64,000 bases of DNA from assembly GCA_947488655.1 (NCBI GenBank), contig CANKZZ010000003.1, positions 310,001 to 374,000 on the forward strand. The letters run 5' to 3'. The stretch is from an uncultured Psychroserpens sp. GTDB lineage: Bacteria > Bacteroidota > Bacteroidia > Flavobacteriales > Flavobacteriaceae. The stretch's first letter is position 1. Each line of letters begins with the position of its first letter. A program made the translations under genes and the position numbers. Below are positions 10,189 through 20,600 of the stretch, piece by piece. The notes under the pieces were generated by a model, which was not told the origin of the DNA, searched no databases, and saw only the letters and a program-made list of their open reading frames with translations.

Positions 10189-10824
10189 ATGGGTAGTTTG
10201 AGTTTATTTACCATTATAATCATTGGAGCAAATGCTTTAATATCCTACAAAGGATTTAATGATTATGGTTTTTTTGAGCGCTATAAATTTAATGTAGGAG
10301 GTATAAAAAGAGGCGAGCAGTTTAGAATGTTTAGCTCTGGCTTTTTGCATGCAGATATGCAACATTTGTTGTTTAATATGGTAACACTCTACTTTTTTGC
10401 AGATTGGGTTATCTATGATCTAGGCGAATTTAATTTTTTAATTGTCTATGTAGGAAGTCTTACTTTAGGGAGCTTGTTGTCTTATTACTTTCATCAAAAT
10501 GAATATCAATATAGTGCAGTAGGAGCAAGTGGAGCAGTAATGGGTGTGCTATATTCTGCTATTTTAATGAATCCTATGATGAAAATTAATTTCTTTATTC
10601 CTGGTTTTGTTTTTGGAATAGGATATTTGCTATATTCTATTTACGGAATGAAAAAGAGAGTTGGTAATATTGGTCACGATGCGCATTTTGGAGGTGCAGT
10701 TGGAGGTTACGTGATTACTTTAATTTTAAAACCGTCACTGTTTGAAACCGATTTATTAATGGTTGGTTTATTGGCAATACCTATTGTAATTTTATTTGTT
10801 ATGCACAAATTAGGCAAGATTTAA
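10189..10824 (+). CDS. Rhomboid family intramembrane serine protease
   Basis: 211 residues with about six hydrophobic segments. The catalytic serine is in GASGAVMG (Ser114) and the catalytic histidine in GHDAHFGGAVGG (His166). The HADMQHLLFNM segment contains the conserved His and Asn residues of TM2. It is an inner-membrane protease whose substrates are unknown. A TAGATTTG sequence at 10144-10151 could be its -7 element. The terminator at 10834-10858 follows. Confidence 0.92.
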   Translation: MGSLSLFTIIIIGANALISYKGFNDYGFFERYKFNVGGIKRGEQFRMFSSGFLHADMQHLLFNMVTLYFFADWVIYDLGEFNFLIVYVGSLTLGSLLSYYFHQNEYQYSAVGASGAVMGVLYSAILMNPMMKINFFIPGFVFGIGYLLYSIYGMKKRVGNIGHDAHFGGAVGGYVITLILKPSLFETDLLMVGLLAIPIVILFVMHKLGKI

Positions 10825-10833
10825 AATTAAAAA

Positions 10834-10858
10834 AGCCTCTAATGGTTTATTAGAGGCT
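10834..10858 (-). terminator. Convergent terminator between rhomboid and TlpA-like genes
   Basis: A perfect 9-bp inverted repeat (agcctctaa / ttagaggct) has a 7-nt loop. Read on the minus strand it is followed by a run of T, so it ends the TlpA-like gene. On the plus strand it may also stop rhomboid transcription, though the T-run there is short. Confidence 0.8.
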
Positions 10859-10880
10859 CATTTCCGAAGTAAATAAAAAT

Positions 10881-12032
10881 TTAATTTAATAACTCTGAGA
10901 TTTTAGCCTCGAGTGCAGCTCCTCTTAAGTTTTTTGCAACAATTTTTCCATTTTCATCTAAAATATATGTCGCAGGAATAGAATTGATATTGTATGCTCT
11001 TGCAACCGGATCGTTAAAATAACTAAGGTTAGATACTTGATGCCACGTTAAATTATCTTGTTCTATCGCTTTTATCCATGCATCTTTTGGGTTTTTTTGT
11101 CTGCCACTACCATCTAACGATACTCCAATAATCTCAAGACCTTTACTGTGATATTTGTTGTAAACCTTTACTACATTAGGATTTTCTCGCCTGCAAGGTC
11201 CACACCATGCTGCCCAAAAATCTATGATTGTAACTTTACCCATAGCATCCTTTAACGATAATTGCTTACCATCTGGTGTTGGCGCAGTAAATTGTGGTGC
11301 GATACTACCAATTTGAGTTGCACCTTGAGCATCTCTTAATTTTTTGGCTTGATTAATTCTATTAGATAGTTGAGTTCCTAAATTAGAATCTTTTATGTTA
11401 GCGTCAATGTTATCTAATGCTGCAGCAAGTTTGTCTATATCTGCTTCTTTTGCACTTAGCTCACTATTAATAAAAATTAATGAAGCAACATTGTCTTTGT
11501 TTTTTTCGATATAATCGTATGGTGTTTTTAGTTTTTCTATATTAAGATTTACGATTTCTGAGTTTACATTTTCTCTTGCAGTATTATCGGCAGCAGTTCT
11601 CAATTGTCCCATGAGTTTAGTGCTCTTGTTATTTAATTCTCTAATTTCGGCCAAATAGGTATTTAATGCAGTATTAGCTTTTGGTCCACTTATAACTGTA
11701 TTATCAACTTTATCTTTATCAACAGACATAATAAAATAATCATTTTCTATAATAAATGGTTTGCTACCATTGGCACTATTTACAGTGAGGTACCAAATTT
11801 CGGGCATATTAACTTTACCGTCAAAAACGAATTTCTCATTCATTACAATAGCGGTATCTCTATTAATTTTTCTATTACGCTCATCTGTAGACTGTAAATA
11901 AACTCTAATACCATTATATACTCCTGGCGCTTCTCCTTCAATAAGATACCCATCAAGAGGTGCTTTTTTTTCTTCTGTTTTACAAGCTGTTAGTACTAAA
12001 CATAATAATAAAATCGAAACTAAATTCTTCAT
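10881..12032 (-). CDS. TlpA-like thioredoxin-fold lipoprotein with DUF4369-like N-domain
   Basis: 383 residues from the ATG at 12032. The start is chosen because it gives a proper lipoprotein signal (MKNLVSILLLCLVLTAC, Cys17) and because a complete promoter sits just upstream. The longer frame beginning at 12149 would run through that promoter. After a DUF4369-like beta domain (about 28-115) and a helical linker, the C-terminal AhpC/TSA-Redoxin domain carries WCGPC (Cys277, Cys280) and the cis-proline loop SIPATYI. Such proteins are periplasmic thiol-disulfide reductases, but the partner is unknown. Confidence 0.9.
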   Translation of the reverse strand: MKNLVSILLLCLVLTACKTEEKKAPLDGYLIEGEAPGVYNGIRVYLQSTDERNRKINRDTAIVMNEKFVFDGKVNMPEIWYLTVNSANGSKPFIIENDYFIMSVDKDKVDNTVISGPKANTALNTYLAEIRELNNKSTKLMGQLRTAADNTARENVNSEIVNLNIEKLKTPYDYIEKNKDNVASLIFINSELSAKEADIDKLAAALDNIDANIKDSNLGTQLSNRINQAKKLRDAQGATQIGSIAPQFTAPTPDGKQLSLKDAMGKVTIIDFWAAWCGPCRRENPNVVKVYNKYHSKGLEIIGVSLDGSGRQKNPKDAWIKAIEQDNLTWHQVSNLSYFNDPVARAYNINSIPATYILDENGKIVAKNLRGAALEAKISELLN

Positions 12033-12051
12033 AACTTTAAATTTTGTATTG

Positions 12052-12083
12052 CAAATATAATAAGTTAGTTGAGAGAAAATCAA
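12052..12083 (-). promoter_or_regulatory. Complete Bacteroidota promoter for the TlpA-like gene
   Basis: On the minus strand TTG (12081-12083), a 21-bp spacer and TATATTTG (12052-12059) match the -33/-7 consensus. The predicted transcription start lies a few bases before the ATG at 12032, which supports that start. Confidence 0.75.
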
Positions 12084-12137
12084 CCCATATTTCATAATAA
12101 ATTCTAAAATAGCAATACTTTTGTCAAAAATAAAACA

Positions 12138-13529
12138 ATGACTCATCAAGATACTATTGTTGCATTAGCTACAGCGTCGGGAAGCGGAGCAATAGCTGTA
12201 ATAAGACTTTCTGGTAACGACGCTATTTCTAAAGTAGATACAAGTTTTGCTTCTGTAGTAAAAGGTAAATCATTATTAAAGCAAGCAACGCATACCATAC
12301 ATTTAGGTCATATTATTGATGATAAGCGTATAATTGATGAGGTATTAGTGTCTGTTTTTAAAAATCCTAATTCTTACACAGGAGAAGACGTGGTAGAAAT
12401 TTCGTGCCATGGTAGTTTGTATATACAACAAGAAATTATTCAATTATTTCTTCGGAAAGGTTGCCGAATGGCTAATGCAGGAGAATTTACACTACGTGCA
12501 TTTTTAAACGGAAAATTAGACTTGTCACAAGCAGAAGCAGTTGCAGATTTAATTGCGAGTGATAATGAAGCTTCGCACCAAGTTGCTATGCAGCAAATGC
12601 GTGGTGGTTTTTCTTCGGAAATAGCAAAACTTAGAGAGGAGCTTTTAAATTTTGCTTCGTTAATTGAGTTAGAGTTAGATTTTGCTGAAGAAGATGTAGA
12701 GTTTGCAGATCGTTCTCAATTTAAAGCACTCGTTGAAAGAATCACTTTTGTACTCAAACGATTAATAGACTCTTTTGCTGTAGGTAATGTGATTAAAAAC
12801 GGAATACCTGTAGCTATTGTTGGAGAGCCAAACGTTGGTAAATCAACTTTACTAAATGCTCTCTTAAATGAAGAGCGCGCAATTGTATCTGAAATTGCAG
12901 GTACAACGAGAGATACTATTGAAGATGAAATTTCAATTGGAGGCATAGGGTTTAGATTTATAGATACTGCAGGAATTAGAGATACTATAGATGTGGTAGA
13001 ATCTATCGGAATTAAAAAAACTTTTGAAAAAATAGATCAGGCTCAAGTAGTTATTTTCTTGTTTGACAGTACAGAGTTTAAAACTAAAGGCTCAAAATTT
13101 AAATTAGAGTTAGAAAAGATTAAAAATAAATACCCTCAAAAACCGTTAATCGTGGTGTCTAATAAAATAGACCAAATTGATGATGTTCAAATTTCAGAAA
13201 TACAAAATGTTATTCCTGATATTAAACTATTATCTGCAAAAACAGGCTTTGGAGTTGAGCAATTAACTAATGCTCTTTTAGATTTGATAAATACGGGTGC
13301 ATTACGCAATAATGAAACTATTGTAACCAATTCTCGTCATTATGATGCTCTATTAAAGGCATTTGAAGAAATTATTAAGGTAAAGCATGGTTTAGAATCT
13401 GAACTTTCTGGAGATTTACTTGCTATTGATATTCGACAAGCCTTATATCACTTTGGTGAGATTACTGGAGAAATAACTAACGATGATTTGTTAGGAAACA
13501 TATTTGCTAACTTTTGTATCGGGAAGTAA
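12138..13529 (+). CDS. mnmE: tRNA modification GTPase MnmE
   Basis: 463 residues. The N-terminal folate-binding domain (about 1-120) includes the conserved SCHGS and AGEFTLRAFLNGKLDL motifs. The helical domain is interrupted by the G domain, with P-loop GEPNVGKST at 229-237, DTAGIRDT and NKID. The C-terminus ends in FCIGK, the conserved CIGK motif. With MnmG it makes the cmnm5/nm5 modification at U34 of tRNA. A -7-like TACTTTTG at 12116-12123 lies just before the start. It is divergent from the TlpA-like gene. Confidence 0.97.
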   Translation: MTHQDTIVALATASGSGAIAVIRLSGNDAISKVDTSFASVVKGKSLLKQATHTIHLGHIIDDKRIIDEVLVSVFKNPNSYTGEDVVEISCHGSLYIQQEIIQLFLRKGCRMANAGEFTLRAFLNGKLDLSQAEAVADLIASDNEASHQVAMQQMRGGFSSEIAKLREELLNFASLIELELDFAEEDVEFADRSQFKALVERITFVLKRLIDSFAVGNVIKNGIPVAIVGEPNVGKSTLLNALLNEERAIVSEIAGTTRDTIEDEISIGGIGFRFIDTAGIRDTIDVVESIGIKKTFEKIDQAQVVIFLFDSTEFKTKGSKFKLELEKIKNKYPQKPLIVVSNKIDQIDDVQISEIQNVIPDIKLLSAKTGFGVEQLTNALLDLINTGALRNNETIVTNSRHYDALLKAFEEIIKVKHGLESELSGDLLAIDIRQALYHFGEITGEITNDDLLGNIFANFCIGK

Positions 13530-13573
13530 AAGAATTTTATACAATTGTAATTATTAAAGACTTAAAAATTTAT

Positions 13574-14458
13574 ATGAAATACATAATCAATCTCTTAATT
13601 TTTATTATTTCATTTTCAACCTATTCGCAAACTGTAACAACACATATTTACGCAATTAAAAATAGTGATTCTCTTAAATTAGATATTTATACACCTAAAA
13701 AACTTGTTGATAGTATTAAGCTACCAACAGTTATTTGGATGCATGGAGGAGGTTTTTCTGGTGGAGCAAGAAATGGAGCAGATGAAAAAAAACTAATGAA
13801 CTATTTCTCAGAGAATGGATTTATTGGTGTTTCTATTTCATATAGACTATTAAGAAAAGGTTCTAGCACCGGTTTTGGATGTCAATGCACTAAAGAAGAA
13901 AAATTATTTACGTTTGCTAAAGCTGCAGAAGATTTTTTGGATGCCACTAATTATTTAATACAAAACAGTGATTCGTTGCAAATAGATACCAGTAAAATTA
14001 TTGCAGGTGGTAGTAGTGCAGGAGCAGAAGCTGTTTTGAGCGCAGTGTATATGAAAGATTATTTTATAGAAGATACTGCCATTTATGACAATATTAAGTA
14101 TGCAGGATTAATTTCATTAGCTGGCGCAATGGTTGATGAAAATTATATAACTAAGCATAATGCTATACCTACAGTTTTATTTCATGGTACAAGAGATAAT
14201 TTGGTGCCATATTCAAAATCTCCACATCATAATTGTAACTCAAATGAAGTAGGTTATTTAATTTTAAATGGCTCAGGTGTTATTTTTACGCGTTTAGAGA
14301 AACTTAATGCTGCATACTATTTATTTAGAGTAGAAGGAGGTAAGCATGAAGTTTCTTCAATTCCGTTTAAAGAATTAGATAATATAATGCAGTTTATAAA
14401 CAATACAGTTATGTTATCTAAAGTTATCCAAACCAAACGTTTAGAATTTAAGCAATAG
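13574..14458 (+). CDS. Secreted alpha/beta hydrolase (esterase-type)
   Basis: 294 residues from the ATG at 13574, the start that gives a signal peptide (MKYIINLLIFIISFSTYSQ). The frame is open from 13514 but that would bury the signal. The oxyanion motif HGGG is at 57-60. The nucleophile elbow GGSSAG has Ser148, and the acid and base are probably Asp208 (HGTRDN) and His258 (GGKHE), a complete triad of the hormone-sensitive lipase/carboxylesterase type. A CQC motif near 103-105 sits in a lid insertion. The substrate is unknown. It lies 44 bp after mnmE and may be cotranscribed with it. Confidence 0.85.
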   Translation: MKYIINLLIFIISFSTYSQTVTTHIYAIKNSDSLKLDIYTPKKLVDSIKLPTVIWMHGGGFSGGARNGADEKKLMNYFSENGFIGVSISYRLLRKGSSTGFGCQCTKEEKLFTFAKAAEDFLDATNYLIQNSDSLQIDTSKIIAGGSSAGAEAVLSAVYMKDYFIEDTAIYDNIKYAGLISLAGAMVDENYITKHNAIPTVLFHGTRDNLVPYSKSPHHNCNSNEVGYLILNGSGVIFTRLEKLNAAYYLFRVEGGKHEVSSIPFKELDNIMQFINNTVMLSKVIQTKRLEFKQ

Positions 14459-14546
14459 ATCAATTACCTACTAGCATCTCGTATGTTTTGTTTTCTCTAT
14501 TATTAATGTTAATTTGTAGTGCTAATTGTTAATATCACCTATACAA

Positions 14547-17372
14547 ATGCGATTTGTTGATGCTTTTTTTAATACTATAATAATAACAGCATTGTTCTGT
14601 TTTGCTTTTGTTATTTCAATTCATGCACAGGAGCTGCCACCTATACAAAACTTTACAGCGCAAGATTATAATGCCGAAAATCAAAATTGGTCAATCTCTC
14701 AAAGCCAAGATAAATATGTTTATGTAGCCAATAACGTAGGATTGTTAGAATATAATGGCTCTAAGTGGCAATTATATCAATCTCCAAATAATACCGTAAT
14801 ACGATCTGTAAAAGCAATTAAAAACCGAATTTATACCGGTTGTTATATGGAGTTTGGTTATTGGGAAAGAGACCTTTTTGGCGCTTTAAAATACACTTCT
14901 TTATCTCAAAAATTGAAATTAGACTTAATAGAAGATGAACAGTTTTGGAACATTATTACGCTAGATGATTGGATTGTATTTCAATCTTTAAACCGTATTT
15001 ATATTGTCAATTCTATTGATTTATCTGTAAATAAAATTAATTCTGAAACAGAAATAACCAAAATGATAGAAAATAATGGTACTATTTATTTTCAGAAAAA
15101 AGGAATTGGTTTATTTAAGATTACAAACGGTAAAGAGATGTTAGTCTCTAATGATAGCATATTAAAAAATAATGATTTTGTAAACATCTTTCAGCATCAG
15201 GATAAATTTCTCATTCAAACTCAAGAGCGTGGATTTTTCATATTTAATTCTGAAACTTTAGTTCCGTGGGATATTCCTGCAAATGATACATTATTAAAAA
15301 TTAGTGTTTTTAATAGCCAACAATTAAAAGATGGTTCTTTTATATTAGGAACCATATCAAATGGAGCGATTTACCTGTCTTCCGAAGGAAAAATAAATTA
15401 CAAAATAGGTCAAAAAAATGGATTAATTAATAATACTGTACTCTCTGTTTTTGAAGATGTTGACAAAAACATTTGGCTAGGATTAGATAATGGGATAAGT
15501 GTTATTAATATGAATTCTCCTTATCATATATATAAGGACGATAGCGGAAAAATAGGAACAGTTTACACGTCGTTTGCCATGAACGATATGCTCTATTTGG
15601 GAACAAATCAAGGTTTGTTTTATAAAAATAGAAATGATGCTGGAGAGTTTAATTTTATGAGTGGTACAAATGGTCAGGTGTGGACCTTGCGTAATATTGA
15701 CGGGAAATTATTTTGTGGTCATAATAAAGGTACAATGATTATTGAGGATAATAAAGTCGTTAAAACAATAGAAAATGCTCTAGGTACCTGGGAGTTAAAG
15801 AGAATTCCTAATACTGAGAATCTTATACTACAGGGTAATTACAATGGACTAAATGTTTTAGAGCGTATTGATGGTAGCTGGTCATATAGAAATAAAATAG
15901 AAGGTTTAGATATCTCAAGTAGATTTTTTGAGTTTTCTAATAATAAACTATATGTTAATCATGAATTAAAGGGATTATATATTTTAGAAACTGATGATGA
16001 TTACAGAAAAATAACAAATACTAAACGAATAGATCATATAGATGGTGGTTTAGGCTCTAATATTATAAATTATAATGGAGAATTAATATATGTGTCATCC
16101 ATAGGTGCATTTGTACAAAACAACGATTTAGAGTTTGTTAAAGATTCTACATTTACCAATTTATTTAAACCCTATAATCAGTTAACCACCATTATGGAAA
16201 TTAATGGTGCAGACAATATGTTTTGGCGATTTACAGATGATAATATTGCGTTTGTTTCTTCCAGAAGTGTGAGTAATAAGCCTAATTTAAAATTATTTCC
16301 TGTATCGCATACTATTAAAAATGTAGTAGCAGGATTTGAAAATGTGTCTAAGATTAGCAGTAAAGAGTATTTAGTTGGACGCTCTAATGGTTATCTGGTA
16401 ATAAATAAAGATGTAGACTTACCTAAAAAAAATCTTGATATTGCTATTAATAGTATAGAAATACATAAAATTGATGAGCCTAAGAGACAATTAAACCCGT
16501 TAGAAGAGAGGGCCTTTAATAATGAACAAAACAATATAAGTTTTAATTATAGTTTAGCCAGTTATGGGGAGATTGTAGAAAATAAATATCAGTATCAATT
16601 GATTGGATTGTCTGATCAATGGTCAAATTGGTCTGACGAAGCCTCACATACGTTTCAAAATTTACCATTTGGTTCCTATACATTTAATGTAAGAGGTAAA
16701 GTTGGTAATAATCTTACTAGTAATATAGCCTCGTATGAATTTCAAATAAAAAGACCATTTCTTTTATCAAATATGGCAATTGCATTGTACATTTTGTTAT
16801 CAGTTGTGTTACTTCTAATAACCCATTATTATTATAGGAGATTTTATAGAAGGCAGCAATTAAAAGTTATTGAGAAAGCTAAACGAGAATTAGAAGTACA
16901 AGAATTAGAAAATTCTAAAGAGCTTATGTCTTTAAGAAATCAACAGTTAAGACAAGATATTGAAAACAAAAATAGAGAGTTAGCTATATCTACAATGAGC
17001 ATTATAAAAAAGAATGAGTTTTTAAATAATATTAAAGAGGATCTTAAAAACACTAATGAAGGTCAAGGTGTTGCTCCAATAATAAAAATTATAGATAAAA
17101 ATATAAACAACTCAGACGATTGGAAGTTTTTTCAAGAAGCTTTTAATAATGCTGATAAAGATTTTCTCAAAAAAGTTAAAGCTAAACATGCGTCATTAAC
17201 ACCAAACGATTTAAAGCTATGTGCTTACTTAAGACTTAATCTCTCATCTAAAGAAATTGCACCATTATTAAATATTTCGCCTAAGAGTGTTGAAGTGAAA
17301 CGCTACAGATTACGTAAAAAAATGAATTTACCGCACGAAGTTAGCTTAACAAATTACATATTAGAAATATAA
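14547..17372 (+). CDS. Membrane-anchored propeller/Y_Y_Y/LuxR-type PUL regulator
   Basis: 941 residues from the ATG at 14547; a TTG at 14526 is a less likely start. After a signal sequence come Reg_prop-like beta-propeller repeats (about 30-620), with blades such as ENIWLGLDNGI. A Y_Y_Y domain follows (about 650-730, including YQLIGLSDQWSNWSD), then one transmembrane helix (about 740-762), a coiled coil (about 770-850) and a C-terminal LuxR-like helix-turn-helix (about 884-930, LSSKEIAPLLNISPKSVEVK). There is no histidine kinase or receiver, so it differs from hybrid two-component PUL sensors. It presumably senses a glucan fragment in the periplasm and activates the susC operon 235 bp downstream. 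Confidence 0.88.
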   Translation: MRFVDAFFNTIIITALFCFAFVISIHAQELPPIQNFTAQDYNAENQNWSISQSQDKYVYVANNVGLLEYNGSKWQLYQSPNNTVIRSVKAIKNRIYTGCYMEFGYWERDLFGALKYTSLSQKLKLDLIEDEQFWNIITLDDWIVFQSLNRIYIVNSIDLSVNKINSETEITKMIENNGTIYFQKKGIGLFKITNGKEMLVSNDSILKNNDFVNIFQHQDKFLIQTQERGFFIFNSETLVPWDIPANDTLLKISVFNSQQLKDGSFILGTISNGAIYLSSEGKINYKIGQKNGLINNTVLSVFEDVDKNIWLGLDNGISVINMNSPYHIYKDDSGKIGTVYTSFAMNDMLYLGTNQGLFYKNRNDAGEFNFMSGTNGQVWTLRNIDGKLFCGHNKGTMIIEDNKVVKTIENALGTWELKRIPNTENLILQGNYNGLNVLERIDGSWSYRNKIEGLDISSRFFEFSNNKLYVNHELKGLYILETDDDYRKITNTKRIDHIDGGLGSNIINYNGELIYVSSIGAFVQNNDLEFVKDSTFTNLFKPYNQLTTIMEINGADNMFWRFTDDNIAFVSSRSVSNKPNLKLFPVSHTIKNVVAGFENVSKISSKEYLVGRSNGYLVINKDVDLPKKNLDIAINSIEIHKIDEPKRQLNPLEERAFNNEQNNISFNYSLASYGEIVENKYQYQLIGLSDQWSNWSDEASHTFQNLPFGSYTFNVRGKVGNNLTSNIASYEFQIKRPFLLSNMAIALYILLSVVLLLITHYYYRRFYRRQQLKVIEKAKRELEVQELENSKELMSLRNQQLRQDIENKNRELAISTMSIIKKNEFLNNIKEDLKNTNEGQGVAPIIKIIDKNINNSDDWKFFQEAFNNADKDFLKKVKAKHASLTPNDLKLCAYLRLNLSSKEIAPLLNISPKSVEVKRYRLRKKMNLPHEVSLTNYILEI

Positions 17373-17500
17373 CTACTATACAATAGCGTTTTTAAGCTAT
17401 ACATTACCACTACATTTTACTTTTTCACCAACTACAACGATGTAATTTTAAACTTTAACAGTTCTTCAATCTGTTGTCATTACTAGTGTTTTTTGTTAAA

Positions 17501-17561
17501 TTGATAAAATATCATACCATTTTTTGAAATGTATGTTTTTTGTATTGGTAAAATTTATCAA
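17501..17561 (+). promoter_or_regulatory. Inverted repeat upstream of susC, candidate regulator site
   Basis: TTGATAAA (17501-17508) and TTTATCAA (17554-17561) are perfect 8-bp complements separated by 45 bp. They lie just upstream of the TAAATTTG element before susC. They could be a paired binding site for the neighbouring regulator or LacI protein, but A/T richness makes chance arms possible. Confidence 0.35.
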
Positions 17562-17579
17562 ATTCTTACTTACACTTCT

Positions 17580-17587
17580 TAAATTTG
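17580..17587 (+). promoter_or_regulatory. -7 element before susC
   Basis: TAAATTTG matches TAnnTTTG and lies 20 bp before the susC ATG. No TTG occurs at the usual spacing, which suggests that an activator is needed. Confidence 0.5.
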
Positions 17588-17607
17588 AGATATAATAACT
17601 ATATGAT

Positions 17608-20600
17608 ATGACAACAAAACTTTTATCCTTATTGTTTCTTGTTTTTACCTGTTTCGCCTTTGGGCAAGAAGTAGATATTAGAGGAACAGTTACAGATCAA
17701 GCTTCTGGTCAACCGCTACCTGGAGTTAATGTATTAGTAAAAAATTCCTCTAAAGGTGCATCAACAGATTTTGATGGTAATTTTGAAATGAAAAATGTAC
17801 AAATCAATTCTATTTTAATCTTTACATATATAGGATATAAAGATCAAGAAATAGTAGTTAAAAATGGAGATGCTATCACTGTAGCTTTAGTTGAAGACTC
17901 AGAGGCTTTAGATGAAGTAGTCGTTATTGGTTATGGTTCTGCTAAAAAGCGAGATCTAACTGGAGCTGTATCAATTGTTGATTCAAAAATGATTGAAGAG
18001 ATTAAGCCTATTAAAATAGAGCAAGCTCTACAAGGTACGGTATCTGGTGTTAATGTAACAACGCAATCAGGTGCTCCGGGTGCTGGATTAGATATTAGAA
18101 TTCGTGGAATCTCTACTAATGGTGCAAATGGACCTCTAATAATTATTGATGGATATCAAGGTGATATAGGAGTCTTAAATCCTAACGATATTGAAACGAT
18201 AACCGTATTAAAAGATGCACAGGCAGCTATTTATGGTACCATTGGTGCAAATGGAGTGGTATTAATTACTACTAAAAGCGGTAAGAAAAATGCAAAAACA
18301 TCAGTGTCTTATAATACGTATACAGGTTTTCAAGAATCGTCTAGGACTTTACCTTTATTAAATGCTACAGAGTATGCTTTGCTTTTAAATGAGAGTTACG
18401 CAGCCAATGGGCAAGCATTACCATTTTCAAATGTTACTGGTTTAGGTACTGGTACAGATTGGCAGGAAGAAATACTTAATGATAACGTGCCAATTATTAG
18501 TCATGATTTTAATGTTTCTGGAGGTTCAGAGAATATAACTTATGCAATTAGTGGTTCTCACTTATACCAACAAGGTATTATTGCTCCTAAAAAATCAGAT
18601 TTTAGAAGAAATACAGCCAGACTATCATTGGGAGTTGATCTTTCAGAAAAACTTAGAGTTAAAGCCAATGCAATATATACGTATATTGATAGAGATGCAA
18701 TTAATGATAATGGTTTAGGGTCAGTTTTATTTAATGCTTTAAATACACCATCTACATTAAATCCATATGATGCAAATGGAGAGCCAACCTTAGTACCTAA
18801 TACTACTGGTTTAGGGATAGAGATTATTAATCCAATTGCTCAAATTGAGAACACATATAATGATTTTGATTTAAGAAAGATTAATGGTACGGTTTCTTTA
18901 GAATATGATATTTTAGATTCTGTAACCTTAACATCTCGTATTGGATACAACACTACAATACAAGAAAGCAAAAGTTTTGCGAAACAAGTAGATTATGGTG
19001 GTAAGGTTTTTGATGTACCTAGATCTAGTGTAAGTCAAAATGCCGAAAATTTTAATGATTATACTTTAGATATTTTTGGAACTTACAAAAATGTGTTTAA
19101 CGAGTCTCATGACCTTACAGTTACTTTGGGTACGACAATTTTTAAAACATTTGGTAATGGCTTATTTGCTACAGGTTATGATGTACCTAACAATTCTTGG
19201 GAATTTGCAGATATATCTCTGGCAACAGGAACAAGTGATGCTCGCGATGTTGGATCATACACGTTTGATGAAAGACGTCTATCATTTTTTGCAAGAGCTC
19301 AATACGCGTTTGAAGGTAAATATCTACTTTCTGCTATGATTCGTCGAGATTTATCTACAAGATTTGGACCAGAAAATAGAGTTGCTTATTTCCCATCATT
19401 AACCGCAGGTTGGATCATTTCAGATGAAAATTTCTTTGATGATATTAACTCTGTAAATTTCTTGAAATTAAGAGCGAGTTATGGTGTTCTTGGTAATGAT
19501 CAAATTGGAAATAATGGCTATGTTAGTTTGTTAGATGGAGAAGCTACGTATGTGTTTGATAATTCATTAGTACAAGGTCAAGCCATAGGAGTTTTACCAA
19601 ATCCAGATTTACAATGGGAGGAAGCTAAGAAATTTGATGTTGGTTTAGACATGAAACTTTTTAATAATAGAGTAGATATTACTGCAGATTATTTTATTAA
19701 CACCAGAGATAATCTTTTAATTGGTAACATACCAGTATCAGGCATCACAGGAGTTTCTGCACCAGGTAGTGGCTCACCAACTGTTAATGCAGGAAAGGTT
19801 GAAAATAAAGGTTTTGAATTTGCAATTGGTTATCGAGATAATTTATCTGATGATTTTAGCTTCGGAATTAATTATAACATAACAACACTTCAAAACGAAG
19901 TATTGGAAGTAAATAATAGTACAGGCTTTTTAGATGGAGGTAGTTTTGGAGTAGGTCAATTAGCACCTTCTAGAATGGATGTTGGTAATCCTATAGGATA
20001 TTTTTACGGTCTACAAACTGATGGCATTTTTCAAAACCAAGCAGAAGTTGATGCACATCCTTCTCAAAATGATTTAGGTGCAAGTGCTGCGCCAGGAGAT
20101 ATTAGATTTGTTGATATAAATGGAGATGGTAATATAGACGCAAATGATAGAACAAATATTGGTGATCCAATCCCAGAGGTTACAATGGGTCTTAATTTAA
20201 ATTTTAAGTATAAAGGCTTTGATTTTGTTGCTTATACATTTGCATCATTAGGAAATGATATGGTTCGTAACTACGAGCGTACATTGACAGATGTAAATAG
20301 ATTAAATTATGTATTAGATCGTTGGACGGGTGAAGGTACAAGTAATACTGTACCAAGAGTTACAACAGCTGCAACCACTAATAATGTATTTTCAGATTAT
20401 TTTGTAGAAGATGCATCTTATATAAGAATTCAAAATATACAATTAGGTTACACTATTCCTGCAAAATTTTCAGAAAAATTTAAAATTTCTAAAGTTCGTG
20501 TTTATGGTGGTGTAAATAACTTATATACGTTTACAAAATATAGAGGTTATGATCCTGGCGCTTCAAGTGGAGCTCCAATTGGTGGAGGAATCGATTTTGG

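Noticed and set aside
12033-12149. Upstream extension of the TlpA-like gene to an ATG at 12149
   Set aside because: It would remove the lipoprotein signal from the N-terminus and run through a complete promoter at 12052-12083.
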